Assembly: GCA_946800325.1 (NCBI GenBank)
Contig: OX326958.1
Span: forward strand, 68,197,264 to 68,261,263
Direction: 5' to 3'
Source of the DNA: Luzula sylvatica
Taxonomy: Eukaryota > Streptophyta > Magnoliopsida > Poales > Juncaceae
Length of the DNA: 64,000 nucleotides
Made by a program: the position numbers and the translations under genes. Shown here in pieces: positions 10,501 through 21,800 of the stretch (position 1 is its first letter; the number at the start of each line of letters is the position of its first letter). The notes beneath the pieces were generated by a model that had not been told where the DNA came from, ran no database searches, and saw nothing but the letters and a program-made list of their open reading frames with translations.

Positions 10501-11524
10501 CGCCGGTGTCGAGGTACCAGATCATATCGCTCTCCGATGTGGTGTCTTTGTGAGCCATCATGAGAACACCATCATTTTCCTCCTTCTCTACTAGGTTGGC
10601 ATTTTCTTTTACCTTTTTCTCGGACCAGCACTCCTTCGCGTAGTGTCCAGGCTTGCCGCAGTTGTAACACTCGACACTTGCTCGACTCGACCAGCTTCCT
10701 CGTCCATGACCTCGTCCTCGGCCACGCCAATTTTGCTGATTCGGTTGCTTCTTTTCTTCGGAGTTATAGTTTCCGCCTCTGCCTCGACCACCAAATCGAC
10801 CTCCACGGCCGCGTCCTCTTCCTCGATTGTTCTCAGCGTACATCGCCTTGTCTTCATCTATGGTCGCCTTGACTTGAAGAGCTTCTTGCTGTGTCTCGTT
10901 CTCCTTCTTTTTCTTTCGCTGCTCGTGTGCTTCTAGTGAACCTGCCAATTCATCAACGGTCATTTGATCTAAATCTTTCGACTCTTCAATAGCACACACC
11001 ACATTTTCGAACTTCTCGGTCGGAGATCGTAGAATCTTCTCAACAACTCTTGCGTCGGTTAGAGCTTCTCCGTTGCCCTTTAACTGATTCGCCACTCCTT
11101 GTACACGCGAGATGTAATCGGACACTCCTTCTGATTCCTTCATCTTCATGGACTCCAATTCGCCTCGCAAAGTCTGAAGCCTCACTTGCTTTACTCGATC
11201 GGCACCCTTGAACACTCTCTCCAAAGTGTCTCATGGTTCCTTCGAAGTTTTCGCGCCGGCAATCTTCTGAAAACCCGACTCGTCTACAGCTTGGTACAAC
11301 AGGTACATGGCAGTCTTGTCCTTCACTCGTTTCTCTTTCATTGTTTTTAATTGGTTTACCGTCTGCTCCGTTTCGGCAACCGGTTCCTCGTAGCCAGCTT
11401 CGACTATCTCCCAAACATCTTGCGCACCGAGTAACGCCCGCATCTGGATACTCCATACTTCGTAATTCGTCTTCGTCAATCGCGGTAGCGGTATATGGCC
11501 AAAAGCACTCCCAGAATTCGCCAT
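7511..11524 (-). pseudogene. Copia gag-pol polyprotein with three premature stops
   Basis: One frame of 1,337 codons encodes the whole copia polyprotein, close to the usual ~1,300 residues. The ATG (11,522-11,524) follows the primer site by one base. Gag occupies about residues 1-300, with Arg/Gly-rich repeats and a CCHC knuckle (CYNCGKPGHYAKEC, ~286-299). The protease motif DTGA is at ~339. Integrase has its HHCC site (His ~470/475, Cys ~503/506) and catalytic D534, D597 and E633, with 35 residues between the last two. Reverse transcriptase has D930 and YVDD at 1,015-1,018. RNase H has E1220 and D1256. Stops fall at codon 98 (TGA, 11,231-11,233), codon 434 (TAA, 10,223-10,225) and codon 562 (TAG, 9,839-9,841). 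Two of them sit where relatives have Trp. There is no frameshift. Around residues 911-922 reverse transcriptase seems about four residues short, and a usually conserved Pro after YGLKQA is Leu. Confidence 0.95.
7517..7530 (-). promoter_or_regulatory. Polypurine tract (plus-strand primer)
   Basis: On the minus strand TTAAGGGAGGAATT directly abuts the TG of the 3' LTR. The purine core primes second-strand synthesis. It also encodes the last residues of the polyprotein (KGGI), so coding and priming functions overlap. Confidence 0.85.
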
Positions 11525-11525
11525 C

Positions 11526-11537
11526 GCTCTGATACCA
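11526..11537 (-). promoter_or_regulatory. Primer-binding site for initiator-Met tRNA
   Basis: Read on the minus strand, TGGTATCAGAGC lies three bases inside the 5' LTR. It is complementary to the 3' end of plant initiator-Met tRNA and is the standard primer site of plant copia elements. The gag ATG begins one base further on, so the untranslated gap between LTR and gag is only about 16 bases. Confidence 0.95.
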
Positions 11538-11540
11538 ATT

Positions 11541-11883
11541 TGTTGGTAATACGGGATTCGAATATGGATTTCTAATAGGAATTTCTAATAAACAAAACTC
11601 TCTCTTATAATTCTAATAGGCTCTTACAAGTCTTTCTCTCTTTTCTAATTGATATTTGATGATATTATTGCTAACCATCCAAGCCCTATTTACAGGCTCC
11701 ATAAACTTGAGATACAAGGAATTAAACCTTGCCTTAAAAACTATTTCCTAAACTAATTTCCTTATAATTAAAATCTGCTCCATAATTATTTCCTAAACTT
11801 CTTTCCTTAAAATAATATTTCCCTAAAATTATTTGGGCTAATTAAACTTGATAAATATTTAATTGGGTTTGGGCTTATTAACA
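11541..11883 (-). repeat. 5' LTR of the copia element
   Basis: The 343-bp LTR is 338/343 identical to the left LTR. It should carry the promoter. Its U3-like part has two imperfect ~30-bp direct repeats built on ATTTCCTAAACT (about 11,740-11,770 and 11,785-11,813 on the plus strand). Such U3 repeats often act as enhancers, but that role is inference here. Confidence 0.95.
11684..11694 (-). promoter_or_regulatory. Candidate LTR TATA box
   Basis: On the minus strand the LTR contains GTAAATAGGGC, a TATA-like word about 190 bases from the U3 end. It resembles the CTATAAATAGG boxes of plant LTRs but lacks the perfect TATAAA. No other good candidate was seen. Confidence 0.4.
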
Positions 11884-11888
11884 ATAAA
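11884..11888. repeat. Copia target-site duplication ATAAA (right)
   Basis: This is an exact copy of the left duplication at 7,169-7,173. It confirms that the two LTRs belong to one insertion and have not been exchanged by recombination with another element. Confidence 0.9.
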
Positions 11889-12087
11889 GGGTACTGATCC
11901 TCTCCATTATTACAAAGTAAAACAAAACCATCAAGGTTTTTTAGATTTCATTGGGATTCTTCTTCTCATTTTGTTGACAAGAGTCACGGAGAAGAACTGA
12001 TGCAGAAAAAGGAGCTGAAAATTCAAACACAAATGAGAAATGAAAAGTGGGTCTAATTCCCCTTGTAAAATTTAAACACAATATAAA

Positions 12088-12290
12088 TTTTCATAATATG
12101 ATTGGCCCTTGCTGTTTTTTTTTTTTTTGTAATTTTATAATTTTCAAATTATTGTAGGATATTACAATTTTTTATTTTGTTAGTTATTTACTTCTACCCA
12201 TTCAATTTGTATGATTGCATTGAAGTTTTGGGTAGTTGAAGAAAAAAATGTCCTATAATATATCATGAGCATGAATTGAATTTAATTCAA
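12088..12290 (+). repeat. Dispersed repeat family R1, copy 3
   Basis: This copy aligns by eye with 6,094-6,295 over about 200 bp, including ACTTCTACCCATTC and TTGTATGATTGCATTGAAGT. The copia element lies between copies 2 and 3. No coding potential is seen. Confidence 0.65.
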
Positions 12291-12611
12291 AAATTTGACC
12301 AACATCTTCATGATCATTTTGCAACTAAAAAAATGAATTGATTACAAAGTGGTTTTGCAAAGCATCAAATGTTAAGCCAATAGAGTGGAGATAAAAAAAA
12401 ATGATCTTCCATCAGCTTTGTATCGACTGGATGTAATTTTAGCTTAAATTAACCGAACTATTTGCTCGAAAAGTTTAAAAAAGAAGAAAACTTTCAAATT
12501 AGATTGGAGAAATATGAGAGAAAATTCGAAAGAAGAAAAATATTTTAAGTAAAATGTAAATCAGTATCCATTCAGACATCAAACTGGTTTTGAAATGTCT
12601 TTGGTTGTTTA
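12291..12611. other. AT-rich intergenic DNA
   Basis: I see no gene, RNA or mobile element here. Confidence 0.5.
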
Positions 12612-12614
12612 CTA

Positions 12615-13002
12615 GCTTTGCTTGGTTTGAGGGTAATGAGAGGGAAGGGAAGGTAACAAAAGTTTCAAGGATAAAAAAATTTAATTTATCCATATTTGAT
12701 TTGGAGGGAGAGGAAGAAACGGTAAATGAAGAAAATATAATTATATGTATTATATTATATATTTATTTTCAAAATAATTTATATAAATATAACAAATTAA
12801 TTTTTTAAATTATGATAACGCAAATTTTTAATATAAAAAATATTATGAACACAAAAGAATTTTAAAATATGATATTTTTGAAAATAATTAATTTTTTTCA
12901 AAAAATATTTTTTCATCATATCTATTTGATGCATTACTTGAAATTTCCATTTATCTTCCTTTCCCTTCTCTTTTCCTCCTCTACCCCCAAACCAAGCAAA
13001 GC
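12615..13002. mobile_element. Tourist-like MITE
   Basis: The 388-bp, very AT-rich element has terminal inverted repeats reading inward as GCTTTGCTTGGTTTGRGGGTA followed by purine-rich GAGG/AAGGGAAAGG. The 3-bp word CTA stands directly outside both ends (12,612-12,614 and 13,003-13,005). Terminal repeats of the form GCTTTGTTTGG with a 3-bp duplication fit PIF/Harbinger (Tourist) MITEs. The typical duplication is TWA, so CTA is slightly atypical. There is no ORF, so mobility would need a transposase supplied elsewhere. Confidence 0.7.
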
Positions 13003-13005
13003 CTA

Positions 13006-14118
13006 AGGTTCTTAAATAGCTTCATCACCATCATTATCAAGGCGGCCTCGATGTCGTTAGCATTCAGGGCAATTGTGACGCCCCTCTTTTTGTTTGAAGA
13101 TTCCACTTTCGAAGTAGAATCCCATTTCAGTGCCTCGAGATTTCTTGGAAAATATACATCTCTCTAAACTCTCATACTAATTGATAGGTTAGTAATTAGT
13201 GATAAAATAAAGATATATGTGAAATTGAAATATTTTATATGTTATAAACCGAATCTATTTACTCATTCATTGTACTTACTAAACACATATTCGTATCTTA
13301 AATCAAAGTCATTTACTCATTTTCCCGTATTAATTTAACACGAAATTTAACACTAAATAACATAATATTATCATTTTTATCCCGATTTTTTGTTTATGTG
13401 ATTTAGGAGCTCGAAAAGGTTATCTTGAAAATTGTTTTCAAGCTCCAGATTTATTGAAGGTTTATATGGATGAAACATATTCGCATACAAAAATATCCAA
13501 ACCGTATCCATTTAATATTTTCGTTAAAACAAATCTCGATCCCAGAAAAAAGGAAACATATAGGCTACGAGCACTACCCGAACCGTTGACACCCCTAACT
13601 TTCATACCTACAATATCTTCTTTACCTTTAATCAACGCCTCCATTAAAAACGTAAAACAAGTTCCAAGAAACAATAAGAGTGAAAAGAGGGGCTCATATA
13701 AAGTATAGATTTATAAAATAACCATCGTTGTGGTTGAATCCCCGTACTCTCAATCTTCGAAACAAAATTAACGAAACACCTTACTAAATATTATATTGCA
13801 ATATATGTTCTTTCGTACCATTTGAGGGTTCAGGCCCTAGGTTTTAGGGAGTTACATTTGTTTCCGTAAAAGGAGTACTATGAACTTCATATTCATATTC
13901 ACTCTAGAAGTACCTCTAATACTCTCTTTCGAAAATCTTGATGACGTGAATATGATTGAATATTTTAAAAATTAATACATAAATATTCGATTGCAATATA
14001 TGTTTTTGTATATCCAACACTTTCCTTCAGTCCAGTCCCCTTCATTTTAATCACTACCACCATTAAAAAAACAAAAAGAAAACTCGGGGGAGCAAAAAAG
14101 CAACAAAATATAATACAC
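13006..14118. other. Transition DNA between MITE and satellite
   Basis: No gene is recognised. The stretch opens with a GTGACGCCCCTC word reminiscent of the CACGACCC word at 3,036. It contains two small opposite-strand frames (13,454-13,708 and 13,462-13,674) with no family resemblance. It may hold old repeat debris. Confidence 0.45.
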
Positions 14119-14135
14119 GAGAGAGAGAGAGAGAG
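14119..14135. repeat. (GA)n microsatellite
   Basis: About eight GA units form an uninterrupted run just outside the left edge of the satellite array. Confidence 0.85.
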
Positions 14136-17100
14136 CATTAATGATCAAATACATATATATGATATATCCATGTATTCCAAAATCCCTCAAATCAAACATG
14201 CCATATGGATATGAAATACTATTAAAATATTTTTAAAAAAATTCTATTAAGATATTTTTAAAAAAAATGTTAAAATTGAAGTGCAACACAAACACAAATT
14301 TTATTTTTCATGTCTTACTCAAAATACTCCATAATTGAAGACTAACACACACAAATTTTGATTTTTTACAAAATTTCTTAAAAATGTAAAAACAGAAGTC
14401 CAACACCTTCAAAAAATTCAACTATGATATTTTTTTAAAAATCTTAAAATTTCAGTATAGCACGAGCAAAATACTCAATATTCTTGTCGTACTAAAAATA
14501 CCCCGTAATCGAATACTAACACACACAAATTTCTATTTGTTCAAAAATTTCTTAAAATTTCAAAAACAGAAGGCTTACACCATCAAAAAATTCAATTAAG
14601 TTTATTTAATAAAAAATGTTAAAATTGAAGTGTAACACAAGCAAAATACTCAATTTTCATGTCGTACTCTAAATACTGCGTAATTGAAGACTAACACACA
14701 CAAATTTCAATTTTTTTTCAAAACTTTGTTAAAAATGCAAAAACTGAAGTCTAATAGTACCTTCAAAAAATTCAATTCAGAATTTTTTTAATAAAATGTT
14801 AAAATTGAAGTGTCTCACATGAAAAATACCATATTTTCATTTCGCACTCAAAATACTTCATAATTGAAGACTAACACACATAAATTTCAATTTTTGAAAC
14901 ATTTCTTAACAATGCAAAAACTGAAGTCTAACACCTTCGAAAAATTCAACTAGTATATTTTTATGAAAATTGTTAAAATTTAAGTGTAACACAAGCAAAA
15001 TAATCAATCTGTGTGTCGTACTCAGAATACTACGTAATTCCAGACTAACACAAAAATTTTGATTTATTTTAAAATTTCTTAAAAATGAAAAAACAGAAGT
15101 CTAACACCTTCAAACAATTCAATTATGATATTTTTTAAATAATGTAAAAATATAAGTATAACACAAGCAAAATACTCAATTTTGTTATTGTACTCAAAAT
15201 ACTCAGTAATTAAAGACTAACACACACGAATTTCAATTTTCTATACAATTGCTTAAAAATGCAAAAAACAGAAGTCTAACACTATAAAAAATTCAATGAA
15301 GATATTTTTATAAAAATTGTGAAAATTTCAGTGTAGCACAATTTTTTTTTATGTCGTACGCAAAATATTCCGTAATTGAAGACTAACACACACAAAAACA
15401 GAAGTCTAAAACCTTCAAAAAATTCAATTATGATTTTTTTTATAAAAAATGTTAAAAATGAAGTGTAACAGAAGCAAAATACTCAATTTTCGTGTCGTAC
15501 TCAAAATATTGTGTAATTGAAGACTTAACACACACAAATTTCAATTTTTTTCAAAACTTTGTTAAAAATGCAAAAACTGAAGTCTTATACCTTCAAAACA
15601 TTCAATTCGGATATTTTTTAATAAAATGTTAAAATTGAAGAGTAACACAAGAAAAACACCCAATTTTCATTTCGTACTCAAAAGACTTCATAATTGAAGA
15701 CTAACACACATAAATTTCAATTTTTCAAACATTTCTTAACAATGCAAAAACAGAAGTCTAACACCTTCAAAAAATTGAATTAATATATTTTTATAAAAAT
15801 TGTCAAAATTTAAGTGTAACACAAGCAAAATAATCAATTTGCATGTCGTACTCAAAATACTCCGTAATTGAAGACTAACACACACAAATTTCAACTTTTT
15901 CAAAACATTCTTAAAAATGCAAAAAGTAAAGTGTAACACCCTCAAATTTTTTTATTAAGACATTTTCTAAAAAAATGTTAAAATTGAAGTGTAACACAAG
16001 AAATTTTTTTAACTTTCATGTCGTACTTAAAATACTCCATAATTGAAGCCCACACACAAATTTCGATTTTTTTTAAAAATTTCTTAAAAGTGCCAAAATA
16101 GAAGTCTAACACCTTCAAAAAATTCAACTATGATAATTTTTTAAAAATCTTAAAATTTCAGTATAGCACAAGCAAAATACTCAATTTTCTTGTCGTACTC
16201 AAAATACTCACTAATTGAAGACTAACACTCACAACTTTCAATTTTATAATTTTTTTTTTAAAAATACAAAAGCTGAAGTCTAACAACTTCAAAAAATTCA
16301 ATTAAGATAATTTTTTTAGAAATGTTAAATTTGAAGTGTAACACAAACAAAATATTCAATTTTCATGTCGTACTAAAAATACAACATAATTGAAGACTAA
16401 CACACACAAATTTCAATTTTTTCAAAACTTTTTTAAAAATGCAAAAACTGAAGTGACCTTGAAAAAATTCATATAAGTTATTTTTTACAAAAAATGTTAA
16501 AATTTAAGTATAACACATGAAAAATAATCAATTTTCTTGTCTTACTCAAAATACTCCATAATTGAAGACTAACACACACGAATTTCAATTTTTTCAAAAA
16601 TTTCATAAAAATTCAAAAATAAAAGTCTAACACCTTCAAAAAATTCAATTGAGATATTTTTATAAAAATTGTTAAAATATAAGTGTAACACAAGAATGAT
16701 AATCAATTTTCATGTCTTACTCAAAATACTCCGTAATTAAAGACTAACACACACAAATTTTGATTTTTTTAAAAATTTCTTAAAAATGCACAAACAGAAG
16801 TCTAACACCTTCAAAAAAATTCAATTATGATATTTTTTAAAAACTCTTTCAATTTTAGAATAGCACAACCAAAATACTCAATTTTCTTTACGTACTCAAA
16901 ATACTCAGTAATTGAAGACAAACACACACAAATTTCAATTTTTTCAAAAAATTCTTAAAATTGAAAAAATAGAAGTCTAACACTATAAAAAAAAAAATCC
17001 AATTATGATTTTTTTAATAAAATGTTAAAATTGAAATGTAACACAAGCAAAATACCCAATTTCATTTCGTACTCAAGATACTCCGTAATTGAGGACAAAC

Positions 17101-18670
17101 ACACACAAATTTCAATTTTTTCAAAACTTTCTTAAAAATACAAAAACTGAAGGCTAACACCTTCAAAAAATTCATTTAAGTTATTTTTTGAAAAAATGTT
17201 AAAATTTAAGTGTAACACATGAAAAATACTCAATTTTCATGTCTTACTCAAAATACTCTGTAACTGAAGACTAACACACACGAATTTCGATTTTTTCAAA
17301 AATTTCTTAAAAATGCAAAAACGGAAGTCTAACACGTTCAAAAAATTCAATTAAGATATGTTTATAAAAATTGTTATAATTTAAGTATAACACAAGAAAA
17401 ATAATCTATTTTCATGTCATACTCAAAATACTCCGTAATTGAAGACTACCACACAAGAATTTCAATTTTTTTCGAAAATATCTTAAAAAAAGCAAAAACA
17501 GAAGTCTAACACCTTCAAAAAATTCAATTAAGATATTTTTATAAAAATTGTTAAAATTTAAGTGTAACACAAGGAAAATAATCAATTTTCATGTCGTACT
17601 CAAAATACTCCGTAATTGAAGACAAACACACACAAATTTCAATTTTTTCAAAAATTTCTTAAAATTGCAAAAAATAGAAGTCTAAAACTATCAAAAAATT
17701 CAATTATGATTTTTTGTATTAAAAATGTTAAAATTGAAGTGTAACACAAGCAAAACACTCAATTTTCATATCATACTAAAAATACTGCGTATTTGAAGAT
17801 TAACATACATAAACTTTAATTTTTTTCAAAACTTTGCTTAAAATGCAAATATGAAGTCTAATACCTTCAAAACATTCAATTCGGATATTTTTTAATAAAA
17901 TGTTAAAATTGAAGAGTAACACAAGAAAAACACCCAATTTTCATTTCGTACTCAAAATACTTCATAATTGAAGACTAACACACATAAATTAAAATTTTTC
18001 AAACATTTCTTAACAATGCAAAAACTGAAGTCTAACACCTTCAAAAAATTGAATTAATATATTTTTATAAAAATTGTCAAAATTTAAGTGTAACACAAGC
18101 AAAATAATTAATTTGCATGTCGTACTCAAAATACTCCGTAACTGAAGACTAACACACACAAATTTCAACCTTTTCAAAACTTTCTTAAAAATGCAAAAAC
18201 TGAGTCTAACACCTTCAAATTGTTCAATTAAGATATTTTTTTAAAAAATGTTAAAATTGAAGTGTAATACAAGAAAAATACTCAATTTTCATGTCGTTCT
18301 CAAAATACTCCATAATTGAAGCCAAACACACACAAATTTTGATTTTTTAATAAATTTCTTAAAAATGCACAAACAGAAGTCTAACACCTTCAAAAAAATT
18401 CAATTATGATATATTTTTAAAACACTTCAAATTATAGAATGGCACAACCAACATACTCAATTTTCTTGTCGTACTCAAAATACTCAGTAATTGAAGACAA
18501 ACACACACAAATTTCAATTTTTTCAAAAATTTCTTCAAAATGAAAAAGCAGAAGTCTAACACCTACAAAAAATTCAATTAAGACAATTTTTTTAAAAATG
18601 TTAAATTTGAAGTGTAAGACAACCAAAATAATTAATTTGCATGTCGTACTCAAAATACTCCGTAATTGAA

Positions 18671-18671
<1 letters not shown>

Positions 18672-18712
<41 letters not shown>
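18672..18712 (+). repeat. (AC)20 microsatellite inside a satellite monomer
   Basis: The normal box GACTAACACACACAAATTTC is replaced by an uninterrupted run of about twenty AC units. Flanking satellite sequence is otherwise normal. The CACACA core of the monomer has expanded by slippage. Confidence 0.95.
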
Positions 18713-18713
<1 letters not shown>

Positions 18714-18899
18714 TTCAATTTTTTCAAAAATTTCTTAAAATTGGAAAAACCGTAGTCTAACAGCTTCAAAAAATTCAATTATGAATTTTTGATAAAGAAT
18801 GTTAAAATTGAAGTGTAACAGAAGCAAAATACTCAATTTTCATGTTGTACTGAGAATACTGCGTAATTGAAGACTAACACACACAAATTTTGATTTTTT

Positions 18900-21800
18900 T
18901 TCAAAACTTTCTTAAAAATACAAAATCTGAAGACCTTAAAACAAATACAATTCAGAAATTATTTAATAAAATGTTAAAATTGAAAGGTAACACAAGCAAA
19001 ATTCCCAATTTTCATTTCGTACTCAAAATACGCCGTAATTGAAGACTAACAACACACACAAATTTCAATTTTCTCAAAACTTTCTTAGAAATGCAAAAAC
19101 CGAAGTCTCACAGCTTCAAAAAATTCATTTAAGTTATTTTTTTTAAAAATGTTAAAATTTAAGTGTAACACATGAAACATACTCAGTTTTTATGGCTTAC
19201 TCAAAAGACTCCGTAATTGAAGACTAACACACACGAATTTCAATTTTTTTGAAAAATATCTTAAAAAAAGTAAAAAAAGAAGTCTAACACCTTCAAAAAA
19301 TTCAATTAAGATATTTTTATAAAAATTGTTAAAATTTAAGTATAACACGAGCAAAATAATCAATTGTCATGTCAAACTCATAATACTCCGTAATTGAAGA
19401 CAAAGAAACACAAATTTCAATTTTTTCAAACATTTCTTAAAATTGCAAAAATAGAAGTCTAACGCTATCAAAAAAATTAAATTATGATTTTTTTCAATTA
19501 AAAATGTCAAAATTGAAGTGCAACACAAGCAAAAATACTCAATTTTCATGTCATACTCAAAATACTCTGTAATTGAAGACTAACACACAGAAATTTCAAT
19601 TTTTTTCTAAACTTTGTTAAAAATGCAAAAATGAAGTCTAATACCTTAAAAAAATTCAATTAGGATATTTTTTAATAAAACGTTAAAATTGAAGTGTAAC
19701 ACAAGAAAAATACCCAATTTTTATTTCGTACTCAAAATACTTCATAATTGAAGACTAACACACATATATTTCAATTTTTCAAACATTTCTTAAAAACAAA
19801 AAACTGAAGTCTAACACCTTCAAAAAATTCAATTAATATATTTTTGTAAAAATTATTAAAATTTAAGTGTAACACAAGACAAATATTCAATTTGCATGTC
19901 GTACTCGAAATACTCCGTAATTGAAGACTAACACACACAAATTTCAACTTTTTCAAAACTCTCTTAAAAATGCAAAAACTGAAGTCTAACACCATCAAAT
20001 TGTTCAATTAAGATATTTTTTACAAAAATGTTAAAATTGAACTGTAACACAAAAAAAATACTCAATTTTCACGTCGTACTCAAAATACTCCATAATTGAA
20101 GACAAACACACACAAATTTTGATTTTCTAATAAATTTCATAAAAATGCACAAATAGAAGGCTAACGCCTTCAAAAATTCAATTATGATATTTTTTAAAAA
20201 CTCTTTAAATTTTAGAATAGCACAACCAAACTACTGAATTTTCTTGTTGTACTCAAAATACTCAGTAATTGAAGACAAACACACACAAATTTCTATTTTT
20301 TCAAAAAATTCTTAAATATGAAAAAGCTGAAGTGTAACACCTACAAAAAATTCAATTACGTCAATTTTTTTAAAAATGTTAAATTTGAAGTGTAACACAA
20401 CCAAAATAATTAATTGCATGTCGTACTCAAAATACTCCGTAATTGAAGACTAACACACACACATTTCAATTTTTTCAAAAATGTCTTGAAATTGGAAAAA
20501 CCGTAGTCACCTTCAAAAAATTCAATTATGAATTTTTTATAAAAAATGTTAAAATCGATGGGTAACACAAGCAAAATACTCAATTTTCATGTTGTACTAA
20601 AAATACTGCGTATTTGAAGACTAACATACAGAAATTTTAATTTTTTTCAAAACTTTGTTAAAAATGCAAAAATGAAGTCTAATACCTTAAAAAAATTCAA
20701 TTCGGATATTTTTTAATAAAATGTTAAAATTGAAGTGTAACACAAGAAAAATACCCAATTTTTATTTCGTACTCAATATACTTCATAATTGAAGACTAAC
20801 ACACGTAAATTTCAATTTTTCAAACATTTCTTAAAAATAAAAAACTGAAGTGTAACACCTTCAAAAAATTCAATTAATATATTTTTGTAAAAATTATTAA
20901 AATTTAAGTGTGACACAAGCCAATTAATCAATTTGCATGTCGTACTCAAAATACTCCGTAATTGAAGACTAACACACACAAATTTCAACTTTTTCAAAAC
21001 TCTCTTAAAAATGCAAAAACTTAAGTTTAACACCATCAAATTGTTCAATTAAGATATTTTTTTCAAAAATGTTAAAATTTAAGTGTAACACAAAAAAAAT
21101 ACTCAATTTTCACGTCGTACTCAAAATACTCCATAATTGAAGACAAACACACACAAATTTTGATTTTTTAATAAATTTTTTAAAAATGCACAAATAGAAG
21201 TCTAACGCCTTCAAAATATTCAATTATGATATTTTTTAAAAACTCTTTAAATTTTAGAATAGCACAACCAACATACTGAATTATCTTGTTGTACTCAAAA
21301 TACTCAGTAATTGAAGACAAACACACACAAATTTCTATTTTTTCGAAAATTTCTTAAAAATGAAAAAGCTGAAGTCTAACACCTACAAAAAATTCAATTA
21401 GGACAATTTTTTTAAAAATGTTAAATTTGAAGTGTAACACAACCAAAATAATTAATTGCATGTCATACTCAAAATATTCCGTAATTGAAGACTAACACAC
21501 ACACATTTCAATTTTTTCAAAAATTTCTTAAAATTGGAAAAACCGTAGTCTAACACCTTCAAAAAATTTAATTATGAATTTTTTATAAAAAATGTTAAAA
21601 TCGAAGGGTAACACAAGCAAAATACTCAATTTTCGTGTTGTACTAAAAATACTGCGTATTTGAAGACTAACATACACAAATTTCAATTTTTTTCAAAACT
21701 TTGTTAAAAATGCAAAAATGAAGTCTAATACCTTCAAAAACTTCAATTCGGATATTTTTTAATAAAATGTTAAAATTGAAGTGTAACACAAGAAAAATAC

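Larger units (their letters stand above)
7174..11883 (-). mobile_element. Full-length Ty1/copia LTR retrotransposon (non-autonomous by mutation)
   Basis: The 4,710-bp element lies on the minus strand with all structural parts: 343-bp LTRs with TG...CA ends, 5-bp target duplications, a tRNA-iMet primer site next to the 5' LTR, a polypurine tract next to the 3' LTR, and one gag-pol frame in the order Gag, protease, integrase, reverse transcriptase, RNase H. Integrase before reverse transcriptase defines copia. The LTRs differ at 5 of 343 positions (about 1.5%), all transitions. Insertion is therefore fairly recent, roughly 0.5-1 million years at commonly used plant rates, which are assumed here. 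Three in-frame stops mean it cannot make its own polyprotein. The lineage within copia was not determined. Confidence 0.97.

Noticed and set aside
7496..11532. Numerous plus-strand ORFs (up to 165 codons) across the copia element
   Set aside because: They are antisense shadows of the gag-pol frame, which carries all the conserved motifs on the minus strand.
13075..13100. GTGACGCCCC word as an LTR start
   Set aside because: There is no paired LTR, PBS, PPT or target duplication within reach. A short resemblance alone is not enough.
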